Source: Clostridiaceae bacterium (GTDB lineage Bacteria > Bacillota > Clostridia > Tissierellales > Sporanaerobacteraceae). Taken from it: DNA of 64,000 nucleotides. The notes beneath the pieces were generated by a model. The model was not told the origin of the DNA and did not search any database. It saw only the letters and a list, made by a program, of their open reading frames with translations. Positions 17,215-26,154 of the stretch are shown piece by piece (the first letter of the stretch is position 1; every line of letters begins with the position of its first letter). The DNA lies in the NCBI GenBank assembly GCA_019391515.1, contig JAHXQP010000017.1, positions 1 through 64,000 on the forward strand, written 5' to 3'. The translations under genes and the position numbers were made by a program.

Positions 17215-19143
17215 ATGAGGAAAAAACAACAAAAGGGACATGTTGTAATATTTATATTATTGGGGATTTTAATATTAAACCTATTTCCATTAAATTTATA
17301 TGCTGAAGGTGAAAATACATATGATATTGTAATTAAAGGTGGCACTATATATAACCCTTCTACAGAACATGAATTGAAAGGATATAATTTAGGTATTATA
17401 GGTGATAAAATAGCAAGAATCACTATGGAAGATATTTCTGGCGAAGAAGAAATAGATGCTAGTGGTCTTGTTGTATGTCCTGGGTTCATAGATCTTATAT
17501 CCTATGATCCTAATAATGTAGGAATTAAATTAAAGGTACTAGATGGAGTAACTAGTAACTTAGCTATGCATGGTGGCACTGATGATGCTGAAAATTGGTA
17601 TAGAATCTGGTCTAAAAATAAAGTAATTACTAATTTTGGTGCCTCTTCATTTGTTACTAAACATCGTTGGCCTATTGTAGGACAAAATGTAGACGCTACC
17701 ATTGAGAATGAGGAAGATATTAACAAAATAGTAGAGGATGTTAAAAAAAACATTGAAGCTGGTGCTCTTGGTATATCTTTTAGCTTAGAATATATACCAG
17801 GAGTTAAAAATGAAATAATTCCACTACTCAACTTAGCCAAGGAACTAAATGCTCCTACCTTTTTCCACCTAAGATATTCTGATGAAAAAAATGGACTAAA
17901 GGGAATAGAAGAAGTTATGGACTACGGGGAAAAGACTAGAGCCCCTATACACATTATGCATATTAATAGTACTGGCGGTACTTTTCATATGGATAAAGCT
18001 TTGAAAATAGTTAATGATGCTAGAAATGAAGGATTAGATATTACAGCATGTGTCTATCCTTATGATTTTTGGGCTACTTATATTGACTCAGCCCGTTTTA
18101 GACCCGGATGGCAAGATAAGTTTAAAATCAGTTACGAAGATTTACAAATTGGTGGAACAGATATAAGAATAACTGAAGATACCTTTGACAAATATAGAAG
18201 TCAGCATCTATTGGTAGCCGCTCATGGCTCTTTACCTGAAAATGAACTTATTATGTCTCTAAAAGACCCAGAAATGATGATAGGTAGTGACACTATCATA
18301 GAACCTTCTGGAAATAACCATCCAAGAGGTTCTGGTACTTATAGTAGATTATTTGGTAGATATGTACGGGAAAAACAGGTCCTATCTATGATGGACGCTA
18401 TAAAAAAGACATCCTATTTACCCGCAAAAAGAATGGAAGATATTGCACCTTCTATGAAAAACAAAGGTAGAATTGAAGTTGGCTCCGATGCAGATATTAC
18501 TATATTTAATCCAGATACAATAATAGATAAAAGTACCGTTAAGAATCCAGACATGCCCTCTGAAGGGGTTGAATATGTTATTGTAAATGGTGTAGTAGTA
18601 AAAAATAGTAATGGAATAGTAGAAGGAGTTTATCCAGGGAAGCCTATTAAATCATATTTTGCAAGTGGTACCCCTGAAAATAAACCTATAGATTTTAGTT
18701 TGAAAATTAATGATAAAGTAGAAGATTTAAAAAATGTATATAAAATCAATGATGAAATCTACATGCCAATAAAAAAACTTTCAACAGCTTTAAACTTAAA
18801 TATTGACGATAATAAAGATGGCAATATAAATTTAAATGATTCTTTAAATATTAAAATAGGTAATAGAAAAGCAGTCTTAAAAAATAAGGATATACATTTA
18901 AAAACTGAGCCAATTATATATAAAGGCAATGTATACATTAACTCTTCAGATTTGGATACTATACTAAATGATAAATACAATATTGACATTTCAAATAATG
19001 CAGTTTCTTTGAAATATAAGGAAGAGGAAAGTTCAGAAAAACCTTCACCTTCTGATAATAATAAAAAAACATATCTAGGTATATCGGCTTTCTCAATACT
19101 ACTTATTGCCCTTGTCTTAACTCTTAATAAAAATAAAAAGTAG
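17215..19143 (+). CDS. secreted amidohydrolase of the D-aminoacylase type with a copper-amine-oxidase-N-like domain
   Basis: The protein has about 642 residues: a signal peptide (to about residue 30), an amidohydrolase domain (about 35-480), a domain resembling the Cu_amine_oxidN1 stalk module (about 490-610, MPIKKLSTALNL and VYINSSDLDTIL), then a linker and C-terminal membrane anchor with a lysine tail. Several amidohydrolase landmarks of N-acyl-D-amino-acid deacylases are present (HLRYSDE, IHIMHINSTGG, AAHGS, MIGSDT). However, the usual HxH after PGFID is replaced by ISY, so a metal-site ligand pair is missing. The start at 17215 has AGGGGTG upstream. It acts outside the cell; activity is uncertain. 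Confidence 0.8.
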   Translation: MRKKQQKGHVVIFILLGILILNLFPLNLYAEGENTYDIVIKGGTIYNPSTEHELKGYNLGIIGDKIARITMEDISGEEEIDASGLVVCPGFIDLISYDPNNVGIKLKVLDGVTSNLAMHGGTDDAENWYRIWSKNKVITNFGASSFVTKHRWPIVGQNVDATIENEEDINKIVEDVKKNIEAGALGISFSLEYIPGVKNEIIPLLNLAKELNAPTFFHLRYSDEKNGLKGIEEVMDYGEKTRAPIHIMHINSTGGTFHMDKALKIVNDARNEGLDITACVYPYDFWATYIDSARFRPGWQDKFKISYEDLQIGGTDIRITEDTFDKYRSQHLLVAAHGSLPENELIMSLKDPEMMIGSDTIIEPSGNNHPRGSGTYSRLFGRYVREKQVLSMMDAIKKTSYLPAKRMEDIAPSMKNKGRIEVGSDADITIFNPDTIIDKSTVKNPDMPSEGVEYVIVNGVVVKNSNGIVEGVYPGKPIKSYFASGTPENKPIDFSLKINDKVEDLKNVYKINDEIYMPIKKLSTALNLNIDDNKDGNINLNDSLNIKIGNRKAVLKNKDIHLKTEPIIYKGNVYINSSDLDTILNDKYNIDISNNAVSLKYKEEESSEKPSPSDNNKKTYLGISAFSILLIALVLTLNKNKK

Positions 19144-19144
19144 G

Positions 19145-19187
19145 AAATATTCGCCTTATAGAGTTAAGGCGAATATTTTAATTTTTA
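19145..19187. terminator. terminator after the secreted amidohydrolase gene
   Basis: AATATTCGCCTTA pairs with TAAGGCGAATATT, followed by a T-rich run; it sits between convergent genes. Confidence 0.75.
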
Positions 19188-19215
19188 TTAAAATTAGCCT
19201 ACATATTTTCCCACA

Positions 19216-19653
19216 TTATCCTTTTAGTTTAAAAACAATTATACCAATTATCATTATTAAAACTCCTAAAGGCTTAGTAAAATGGAATTCAATTTTGGGA
19301 CTCTCAAATAGTCCAAATGTATCAATTATAGTGGCAATTATTAATTGAACTACAAGAAGTATTGAAGTTGATAAAGTTGTACCTAATAAAGAAATTCCTG
19401 CCATAACACTATAAACTATTAACCCTCCAAAAACCCCACCTAAAAAATAAAGTTTATTAACTTCACCTAATTTCTCATAACCTACATTACCAAAACCTAA
19501 CATAATAATTAAACAAAATATAAAACCAATAAAGTGGACCATTGTATTTGTTTCCCACAATCCAATTTTATCGCTTACACGAGTATTAAAAACACTTTGC
19601 AAACTTACTAAAATTCCTGCAATAGCTGAAAACAAAACTCCCATTAACACCAA
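19216..19653 (-). CDS. DMT-superfamily membrane protein, DUF606/YdcZ type
   Basis: The 145-residue protein has about five membrane segments and the family motif GILVSLQSVFNTRVSDKIG near the N-terminus. DUF606 proteins are half-size drug/metabolite-type transporters thought to act as dimers; no substrate is known. The likely start is TTG at 19653, six bases from GGGGG, although a GTG and an ATG follow in frame. Confidence 0.82.
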   Translation of the reverse strand: MVLMGVLFSAIAGILVSLQSVFNTRVSDKIGLWETNTMVHFIGFIFCLIIMLGFGNVGYEKLGEVNKLYFLGGVFGGLIVYSVMAGISLLGTTLSTSILLVVQLIIATIIDTFGLFESPKIEFHFTKPLGVLIMIIGIIVFKLKG

Positions 19654-19687
19654 TATCTTCCCCCTAACTATTATACTATAGATATTT

Positions 19688-19726
19688 AAAAAAATCCTAT
19701 TAGCTCAGAGCTAATAGGATTTTTTT
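19688..19726. terminator. terminator of the parvulin-type isomerase gene
   Basis: AAAAATCCTATTAGCTC pairs with GAGCTAATAGGATTTTT; symmetrical A/T runs make it usable in both directions. Confidence 0.8.
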
Positions 19727-19735
19727 CATATTTTA

Positions 19736-20485
19736 TTAAAGGTTTATTTTCACTTCGTATTTATTTCTTAGTTCTTCAGTTTTATTTAAATATTTTTCTT
19801 GTTGTTTCATAGCAACAATTTGTTGTGAAATTTGGTCTTTAACTTCTTCTAAAGTTCTAGTACTTGCTTCTTTTTTATATTGAACTTTAATTATATGATA
19901 TCCAAATTGAGTCTTTACAGGTTCACTTAGTTTACCTTCGTCAATACTGAAAGCTACTTCTTCAAATTCTGGTACCATCTTGCCTTTAGTAAACTCTCCT
20001 AAATCTCCACCATTATCTTTTGAAGGACAAATAGAATATTTTCTAGCAGCATCTTCAAAAGATAGTCCACTATTTATTTCATCAACTATTTCTTTAGCTT
20101 TTTCTTCTTCTTCAACTAGTATATGACTAGCTCTAGCTGATTCTGGCATTTTAAATTGTTCTTTATTGTCTTCATAAAACTTAGATACTTCTCCTTCTGT
20201 AGCAGATATATTTGATAAAAGTTTATTTATAGAATATTGTTTTAAAACAAATTCTTTAACTTTCTCTAATTCTGCTTTAAAAGTTTCTTCTTCATCAAGT
20301 TTGTTTTCAATAGCATCTAGATACATCACTTCCTGGTTCACTAGCTCGTCTACTACTTTCTTTATACCATCTGGTGATTGAAATTGCATAGCAACTTGTG
20401 GCCCTAATCCATTTATAAAAGTATGTACCTCTTGTTCTGTAATTTCCTTGCCATTTACTGTTGCCAATACTTTATTTTCTTCCAT
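19736..20485 (-). CDS. parvulin-type peptidyl-prolyl isomerase, cytoplasmic
   Basis: The 249-residue protein has an N-terminal SurA/PrsA-like helical region (about 1-110) and a rotamase domain (about 115-225) with ASHILVEEEEKAKEI, GGDLGEF and FGYHIIKV motifs. No signal peptide or lipobox is present, unlike PrsA, so it is a cytoplasmic foldase. It is in a run of protein-folding/redox genes on one strand: isomerase, thioredoxin, zinc ribbon and cyclophilin, though each has its own spacing of 50 bp or more. Confidence 0.92.
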   Translation of the reverse strand: MEENKVLATVNGKEITEQEVHTFINGLGPQVAMQFQSPDGIKKVVDELVNQEVMYLDAIENKLDEEETFKAELEKVKEFVLKQYSINKLLSNISATEGEVSKFYEDNKEQFKMPESARASHILVEEEEKAKEIVDEINSGLSFEDAARKYSICPSKDNGGDLGEFTKGKMVPEFEEVAFSIDEGKLSEPVKTQFGYHIIKVQYKKEASTRTLEEVKDQISQQIVAMKQQEKYLNKTEELRNKYEVKINL

Positions 20486-20541
20486 AATTTAAATTCTCCT
20501 TTATTGTTTATTCGCGATAATTTTACTGCATATAAAACGTA

Positions 20542-20883
20542 TCATATAGGATTTTCATTGTCAAATAACAAATTATAATATCTTAAAATTTTATTGTCTA
20601 TATCCTGTATGCTAATATGTCTAGCTTCTCTTATAGTCTCTTTCCCTTCAATAAATAAAAGTATAGCAGGAATAGTAAAAATATTATAATGGGCTGCTAT
20701 TTTTAAAGATTTTTCCACATCGACTTTAAGGCGTTTTATTTTAGGATATTTTTTAAAAATTTCTTTCACCTTTGGTTGCATATCAGTACATACACCACAA
20801 TTATTGCTTCCAAAATAGATCAATACTATTTTATTTTCATTTATTAATTTTTTTATAACTTCATTTGAATCAATAATATCCAT
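20542..20883 (-). CDS. thioredoxin-family protein
   Basis: The 113-residue protein has the thioredoxin fold with the active site NNCGVCTDM (a CGVC variant of the usual CGPC) near residue 29 and the cis-proline in IFTIPAILLF. It likely serves as a thiol-disulfide reductase or monothiol carrier in the cytoplasm; no signal peptide is seen. The variant active site argues against it being the main housekeeping thioredoxin. It starts upstream of the parvulin gene on the same strand. Confidence 0.85.
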   Translation of the reverse strand: MDIIDSNEVIKKLINENKIVLIYFGSNNCGVCTDMQPKVKEIFKKYPKIKRLKVDVEKSLKIAAHYNIFTIPAILLFIEGKETIREARHISIQDIDNKILRYYNLLFDNENPI

Positions 20884-20951
20884 TTTAAAATCTCCTTCTA
20901 TAATTATAAAACCTTCTACCTATTTTTGAAAAGTAGAAGATTTAAAAATAT

Positions 20952-21098
20952 CTATATACTACAAGGACTATAGCCACAAGCTGGACAAACAAAACATCCA
21001 CCAGATGGAGCCATCATACTTCCGCATTCTGGACATGTATTTTTATTACTTCTTCTAACATTCTTAACTTTTTTTACTTTTACTTTAGCTTTAACCAC
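20952..21098 (-). CDS. 48-aa zinc-ribbon protein resembling the tail of B12-dependent ribonucleotide reductase
   Basis: A GTG start with AGGGG eight bases upstream opens a 48-codon frame. The first 20 residues are basic (alternating K/V, then RRSNKN); the rest is a four-cysteine ribbon, CPECGSMMAP then CPACGYSPC, with an additional Cys between. This cysteine pattern closely resembles the C-terminal zinc ribbon of class II (NrdJ) ribonucleotide reductases, but no reductase gene is adjacent. It may be a detached accessory ribbon or a small nucleic-acid-binding protein. A terminator-bounded position between thioredoxin and cyclophilin genes suggests independent expression. Confidence 0.7.
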   Translation of the reverse strand: MVKAKVKVKKVKNVRRSNKNTCPECGSMMAPSGGCFVCPACGYSPCSI

Positions 21099-21182
21099 AC
21101 TATATTCCCCTTTCAAGTTTAAACTGTACTATATATTGTATATTATTTCAAATACCCTATCAACTCTATTTTAAACTTTTAT

Positions 21183-21219
21183 AAAAAAAGTCTCAGATAT
21201 TATTTCTGAGACTTTTTTT
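21183..21219. terminator. terminator of the cyclophilin gene
   Basis: AAAAAAAGTCTCAGA pairs with TCTGAGACTTTTTTT around a short loop. Confidence 0.85.
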
Positions 21220-21225
21220 ATATAT

Positions 21226-21822
21226 TTAATATTCAACTATATTTACACTCTCCATTACTACTGGCTCTATTGGTCTGTCATTCATATCCGTATCTACTTT
21301 TGCAATTTTATCTACTATATCCATTCCTTCAAAGACCTGACCAAATACTGTATGTCTACCATCTAGCCAATAAGTACCTCCAACTTTTTTATAATTTTCT
21401 ATTACAAAATCAGGGTAGCCATTCTCTTCTCCTAATTCTTTCATCTGTTTTATAATATCTTTGTCTACTTTGGAGTTTTGTACTATAAAAAATTGGCTTC
21501 CATTTGTATTAGGACCCCTATTAGCCATAGATAGAGCACCTTTAAAATTTCTATAGTTTAAATCAAACTCATCTTCAAAAGGACTGCCCCATATACTTTC
21601 ACCACCTGCTCCTGTTCCTTCTGGATCTCCTCCTTGAATCATAAAATCTTCAATAACTCTGTGAAAAATAACACCATTATAATAACCATTCTTTGCATGA
21701 GTTTTAAAATTTTCTACTGTCTTTGGTGCTACATTGGGAAAAAACTTTACTTTTATAGTCCCATAGTTTGTTACTATTTCTCCTATTTCCTCACCTTTTT
21801 TTGGTAAATCAGTAAGTTGCAT
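21226..21822 (-). CDS. cyclophilin-type peptidyl-prolyl isomerase
   Basis: The 198-residue protein carries cyclophilin motifs: [38 protein letters not shown] and [17 protein letters not shown]. It catalyses cis-trans isomerisation of prolyl bonds in the cytoplasm. An insertion of about 20 residues ([15 protein letters not shown]) is seen before GRHTVFG, common in clostridial homologues. No signal peptide. It is first in a set of folding-related genes on the minus strand. Confidence 0.95.
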   Translation of the reverse strand: MQLTDLPKKGEEIGEIVTNYGTIKVKFFPNVAPKTVENFKTHAKNGYYNGVIFHRVIEDFMIQGGDPEGTGAGGESIWGSPFEDEFDLNYRNFKGALSMANRGPNTNGSQFFIVQNSKVDKDIIKQMKELGEENGYPDFVIENYKKVGGTYWLDGRHTVFGQVFEGMDIVDKIAKVDTDMNDRPIEPVVMESVNIVEY

Positions 21823-21914
21823 TCAATTCTCCTCCTCACTTTAATTTCATATATGTTCTATTATATCCAATGAAATCCTATTATTACAGAGTTTTTTTAT
21901 ATAGTACAAAAATA

Positions 21915-23090
21915 CTATAAAGAAGCCATATATATATTTAAGACATCTTCATATGTAAGAGGTTTAAAAGAACCTACTGTACCTTTATTGTGATCAACAG
22001 CCGCTTTAGCCATTTTTTCTAAGTTTTCTTTTCCAATGCCCACTTCTTTCAAAGTAGATGGCAATCCTAAAAAATTAAAATATTCTCTTGTTTTATCTAT
22101 AGCTTCATTAGCTATAACATAGTCACTTTTATTTTCATCTATACTCCATATATTCACACCATATTCTACAAATTTATATACATTTTCATCATCTAAAACA
22201 TGTCTCATCCAATTAGGATATAGTATTGCAAGACCTACTCCATGCGTAATATCATAATAGGCACTCAATTCATGTTCTATAGCATGAACGCTCCATTTGA
22301 AATCTTTCCCTTTACCATAGCTTAATAGTCCGTTTATTGCAAGACTTGAAGCCCACATTATATTGCTTCTTGCTTCATAGTTTTCAGGTTCATCTATAGC
22401 TATCTTTCCATACTTTATACAGGTTTTCAAAATGGCCTCTGCCATTCTATCTTGTAAATAAGCCTCTTTTGTCCTACTAAAATAGGATTCAAATACATGG
22501 CTCATAATATCTGCCACTCCTGCTACAGTTTGATTTTTAGGAACTGTAAAAGTGTATTTCGGATCTAGTATTGAAAACTTAGGAGCCATGCTTGGGTGAC
22601 CTACACTTAGCTTTTGATTTGTTTCCATATTGGTAATTACTGCACCAGCATCCATTTCTGAACCTGTAGCGGATAAAGTAAGTATCGCACCTAATGGAAG
22701 AGATTTTTCTACTTTTGCTTTTTTAATTAAAAGATCCCAAGGATCTCCCTCATAATAATAACCTGCAGCTATGACTTTTGCACAGTCTATAGAACTGCCC
22801 CCACCTATAGGTAAGATGAAATCTACACCTTTATCTTTACAAATTTTAATTCCCTCTCTTACACTTGTTATTCTAGGATTAGGATCTACATCTGCCAATT
22901 CCCAGTATTCTATATTATTATCTTTAAGTATATTTACTACTTCATCATATATACCAGTTTTTTTTATACTCCCTTTGCCATAAACAAAGAGAACTTTTGA
23001 ACCATATTTTTTTATTTCATTACCTAGTACTTCTATCTGTCCATCTCCAAAAAATATTTTTGTTGGAATAGAATAATTAAAGTTTAGCAT
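21915..23090 (-). CDS. iron-containing alcohol dehydrogenase, butanol dehydrogenase type
   Basis: The 391-residue protein matches NAD(P)H-dependent butanol dehydrogenases (BdhA/YugJ type): cofactor motif PIGGGSSIDCAKVIA, TLSATGSEMDAGAVITN, and metal ligands in the HAIEHELSAYYDITHGVGLAILYP region (Asp and three His). It likely reduces aldehydes to alcohols as a fermentative electron sink in the cytoplasm. It is monocistronic, with a ribosome binding site of GGAG type before the ATG. Confidence 0.92.
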   Translation of the reverse strand: MLNFNYSIPTKIFFGDGQIEVLGNEIKKYGSKVLFVYGKGSIKKTGIYDEVVNILKDNNIEYWELADVDPNPRITSVREGIKICKDKGVDFILPIGGGSSIDCAKVIAAGYYYEGDPWDLLIKKAKVEKSLPLGAILTLSATGSEMDAGAVITNMETNQKLSVGHPSMAPKFSILDPKYTFTVPKNQTVAGVADIMSHVFESYFSRTKEAYLQDRMAEAILKTCIKYGKIAIDEPENYEARSNIMWASSLAINGLLSYGKGKDFKWSVHAIEHELSAYYDITHGVGLAILYPNWMRHVLDDENVYKFVEYGVNIWSIDENKSDYVIANEAIDKTREYFNFLGLPSTLKEVGIGKENLEKMAKAAVDHNKGTVGSFKPLTYEDVLNIYMASL

Positions 23091-23152
23091 ATTGCCAACT
23101 CCTTTCTAGATATTTAAACAGTACCTATAATATATTACCCTATTTTTTAAAT

Positions 23153-23188
23153 ACAAAACTCCCTTCATTTAAAAGGGAGTAATTTTTT
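23153..23188 (-). terminator. terminator of the MATE transporter gene
   Basis: ACTCCCTT pairs with AAGGGAGT, followed by TTTTGTATTT on the minus strand. Confidence 0.7.
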
Positions 23189-24548
23189 AAGCACTTATAA
23201 CTTTTTCTTGCCAATTTTTCTTCTTATAAATAAATATTCCATATAGACATATTATTAAATTACTAAAACTCATGGAAAACCATATTCCTGTAGGACCTGC
23301 TTTTGTAAAATGCTTAAATATAAGTATCATAGGAAGTCTTACAAACCAAAGTCTGCCTACTTCCATTGACATAGAATACTTAGTATGACCTGACCCCTGG
23401 AATATTCCTTGAAGTACGCTAAAAATCCCCATAAGTGGCATAGAAAAAGAAATATATCTAAGATAATTAATTCCTTGTGATATAACCTCTTTATCATCTT
23501 TTGAACGTATAAAGAAATTAATTATTTCATTGTCTTTCCATAATATAAATAAAAGTCCTACCATTGAAAAAAGAATTGTTAATATAAGTGATTTTTTAAA
23601 TGCTTCTCTCACCCTGTCTAACTGATCTGCCCCTATGTTTTGTCCTACAATAGAAGTTAGAGCGGCTCCAATACCCATAGCCGGCTGTGATATAAGTGAA
23701 GTAATCCTATTTACCATTCCAAAAGCAGCTATAGTAGCCGTTCCATAAGAAGCTATGAAGCCATTAAGAACCATAAAACCTAGCGCTGATCCAGATTGTC
23801 CCAAAGAGGCAGGTAGTGATATATTTAAAATTCTTTTTATTATATCTTTATCAAATTTAAAACTTTTAAAACTTGGCTTGATTACCTCTGAATGTCTTAA
23901 TAATATGTATATACTAGATAAAGCTAAGAAAGCTCTTGAAATTATTGTTGCAATAGCAGCTCCCGCAATTCCCATATTAAAATTAAATATGAAAATAGGA
24001 TCTAATACTGTATTCATTATGGCACTAATACCACTAATTATAGTTGGTAAAAGAGTATTTCCTTGAGCGTTCATAATAGAATTAAAATTAAAAAATAAAA
24101 ACATAAAAGGTAAATCTATAAAACTTAATCTTAAATATATATTACTATATTCAGCTAAATCACCTTTCCCTCCCATTAACTTAATTACAAGAGGTGTTAT
24201 TATATATCCAATAATAGTAAAACAAATAGCAGCTAATACAGATATTGCAATAAGCTGGCTAGAATATCTATTGGCTTCTTCTTCTTTTGAAGCTCCTATC
24301 AATTGTGACAAAATAGAGGTTCCAGCTACAGAAAGTCCTATTCCTATAGATATAAATAAATATAGTACTGGCCAAACAAAAGCTGTGGCTGCAAACTGGA
24401 CTGAACCTAATTTACTTACCCACATTCCATCTACTAGATTATAAAGAGTTTGAATTAAATTGTTAATCATAATAGGTAATGATAATGTAATAATTACCTT
24501 ATATAAATTTCCCTTGAGCATAAGCTCTTTTCTTTGACCCTCTTTCAT
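23187..24548 (-). CDS. MATE-family efflux transporter
   Basis: The 453-residue protein has 12 predicted membrane segments in two MatE halves. Landmarks are MINNLIQTLYNLVDGMWVSKLG near the N-terminus and the second-half motif ISLPASLGQSGSALGFMVLNGFI. Such proteins export drugs or cationic metabolites using Na+ or H+ gradients; the substrate cannot be read. It is monocistronic with its own terminator. Confidence 0.92.
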   Translation of the reverse strand: MKEGQRKELMLKGNLYKVIITLSLPIMINNLIQTLYNLVDGMWVSKLGSVQFAATAFVWPVLYLFISIGIGLSVAGTSILSQLIGASKEEEANRYSSQLIAISVLAAICFTIIGYIITPLVIKLMGGKGDLAEYSNIYLRLSFIDLPFMFLFFNFNSIMNAQGNTLLPTIISGISAIMNTVLDPIFIFNFNMGIAGAAIATIISRAFLALSSIYILLRHSEVIKPSFKSFKFDKDIIKRILNISLPASLGQSGSALGFMVLNGFIASYGTATIAAFGMVNRITSLISQPAMGIGAALTSIVGQNIGADQLDRVREAFKKSLILTILFSMVGLLFILWKDNEIINFFIRSKDDKEVISQGINYLRYISFSMPLMGIFSVLQGIFQGSGHTKYSMSMEVGRLWFVRLPMILIFKHFTKAGPTGIWFSMSFSNLIICLYGIFIYKKKNWQEKVISA

Positions 24549-24635
24549 ATAATTCCCCCAATCAAAATTTATTTAGATGCTCGAAGTAATATTTATATTA
24601 TACCACTTTCAATTAAAATTTGCTTGAAAAATAAT

Positions 24636-24692
24636 AAAAGACCACCTTTAATAATATGAAATAACTCTATACTATTAAAGGTAGCTTTATAT
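24636..24692 (-). terminator. terminator of the add operon
   Basis: AAAGCTACCTTTAATA pairs with TATTAAAGGTGGTCTTT (with wobble) around a 20-base loop, followed by TATTATTTTT. Confidence 0.6.
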
Positions 24693-24693
24693 T

Positions 24694-25032
24694 TTAATAA
24701 TCTTTATTCTTATATTTATTATATATACGTCTATAAACAATGACTAATATAAACAATCCTAATGTAGCTGATATTGCTGAAATTGTTCCGCCTATATTGC
24801 TATCAAATAACAATGAAATTATAGCTGATATAATAAATATTAAGCTATATATAATCCACATAATTCCATTAGCCCTATTATATGCTTTTACATCAGAAAT
24901 TTCTTCAGTTTTCACTACTATTCCAGACCAAAAATGCATTGGTGTTTTCTTATTTAATGCATATATTCCAATGCAAATAAAAACTGTAGCACATATAAAT
25001 AAAATCACTGCTAATGGTATTACATCCTCCAT
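24694..25032 (-). CDS. small uncharacterized membrane protein downstream of add
   Basis: The 112-residue protein has three hydrophobic segments (about residues 5-23, 58-75 and 80-100) and a basic C-terminus. A conserved-looking segment KKTPMHFWSGI lies after the first helix. It resembles small DUF3784-like proteins of clostridia, with no known function. The ATG at 25032 has GGAGG eight bases upstream and begins 17 bp after the adenosine deaminase stop, so both are in one transcript. Confidence 0.6.
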   Translation of the reverse strand: MEDVIPLAVILFICATVFICIGIYALNKKTPMHFWSGIVVKTEEISDVKAYNRANGIMWIIYSLIFIISAIISLLFDSNIGGTISAISATLGLFILVIVYRRIYNKYKNKDY

Positions 25033-25049
25033 ATAGAACACCTCCTAGT

Positions 25050-26078
25050 CTAGGAAGATTTCAAATTTTCCAATCCTTTCTCTATTATCATTTTTAAATG
25101 AACCTTTTCTTCTTTATTTAAAAATGTAGCTTCTATCGAATTTTTTATAAGCTTTATTATATCCTCAATAGAAAATCCTAACTCCTCTATTAAAAGCTCA
25201 TATTCTTTATCCAATGAAGTATTTGAAACAGTTGTATTGTCAGTATTTACAGTGACTAATATGCCATTATCTAAGAATTCTTTTATAGGATATTCATCTA
25301 ATGAGTCTACTGCTTTAGTCTGTAAATTACTTATAGGACACATTTCTAAAAATATATTTTTATTTTTTATAAGTTCCATTACTTCTGGACTTTTTATAGC
25401 CGCTATTCCATGGCCTATTCTCTCGGCATGTAAAAGTTCTATTGATTTAGTTATATTCTCATATTTTCCAGTTTCCCCTGCATGAACTGTTATATTATAG
25501 CCTTTTTTATAAGCCAAATCAAAGGCTTCTTTGTGGTCTTCTGGTGGAAAACCCTCTTCTCCTCCTGCCAAATCTACTGCTACTACTCCTTTTCCAAGAA
25601 ATTTCTCTCCCCTTTTAACTACCTCTATGCTTTTATCCACACTCTCATACCTCATACATGCAAGTATAGCATTAGATAATATATTAAAATCTTTCTTAGC
25701 TCTTTCCATTCCTTTCAACACACTTTCTACAGCTTCATCAAAGCTAAGTCCTTTTTCCATAAAAAGAAATGGAGCAAATCTTATTTCTACATATTTTATA
25801 TTTTGTTTACTTAAATCTTCTAAAAGTTCGTATGTAATTCTTTCTATATTTTCTTTCCTTTGCATAACTTTCAACGGATAAGAAAACCTTTCTAAATACT
25901 CAACCAATGAATTGCACTCGTCCTCGACTTTAGCCATTTTTTCAAATTGCTCTAGAGAGATACCTTCCATATCTTCCCCTTCTTCCAATAATAACTCATA
26001 CATAGTTTCCGGTCTCACGCTTCCATCTAAATGACAATGTAGCTCAATTTTAGGAAGTTTTTTTAATATATTTTTCAT
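25050..26078 (-). CDS. add: adenosine deaminase
   Basis: It converts adenosine or deoxyadenosine to inosine or deoxyinosine with release of ammonia. The 342-residue protein shows all zinc and catalytic motifs: KIELHCHLDGSVRPET, TVHAGETG with the catalytic Glu nearby, ERIGHGIAA and TVNTDNTTVSNT. The family length is normal. It is cotranscribed with a small membrane protein. An adenine or other aminohydrolase of the same superfamily is the only reasonable alternative. Confidence 0.92.
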   Translation of the reverse strand: MKNILKKLPKIELHCHLDGSVRPETMYELLLEEGEDMEGISLEQFEKMAKVEDECNSLVEYLERFSYPLKVMQRKENIERITYELLEDLSKQNIKYVEIRFAPFLFMEKGLSFDEAVESVLKGMERAKKDFNILSNAILACMRYESVDKSIEVVKRGEKFLGKGVVAVDLAGGEEGFPPEDHKEAFDLAYKKGYNITVHAGETGKYENITKSIELLHAERIGHGIAAIKSPEVMELIKNKNIFLEMCPISNLQTKAVDSLDEYPIKEFLDNGILVTVNTDNTTVSNTSLDKEYELLIEELGFSIEDIIKLIKNSIEATFLNKEEKVHLKMIIEKGLENLKSS

Positions 26079-26154
26079 AGTAGTGTTCGTCTCCTTTTTT
26101 TGATTTTATATTTATTAAATCTTTTTTCAATATTACTTATAAAAAGAACCGTAC

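Noticed and set aside
17215-19143. C-terminus of the secreted amidohydrolase considered as a sortase signal
   Set aside because: The helix and lysine tail fit, but no LPXTG-like pentapeptide precedes the helix; a plain membrane anchor is simpler.
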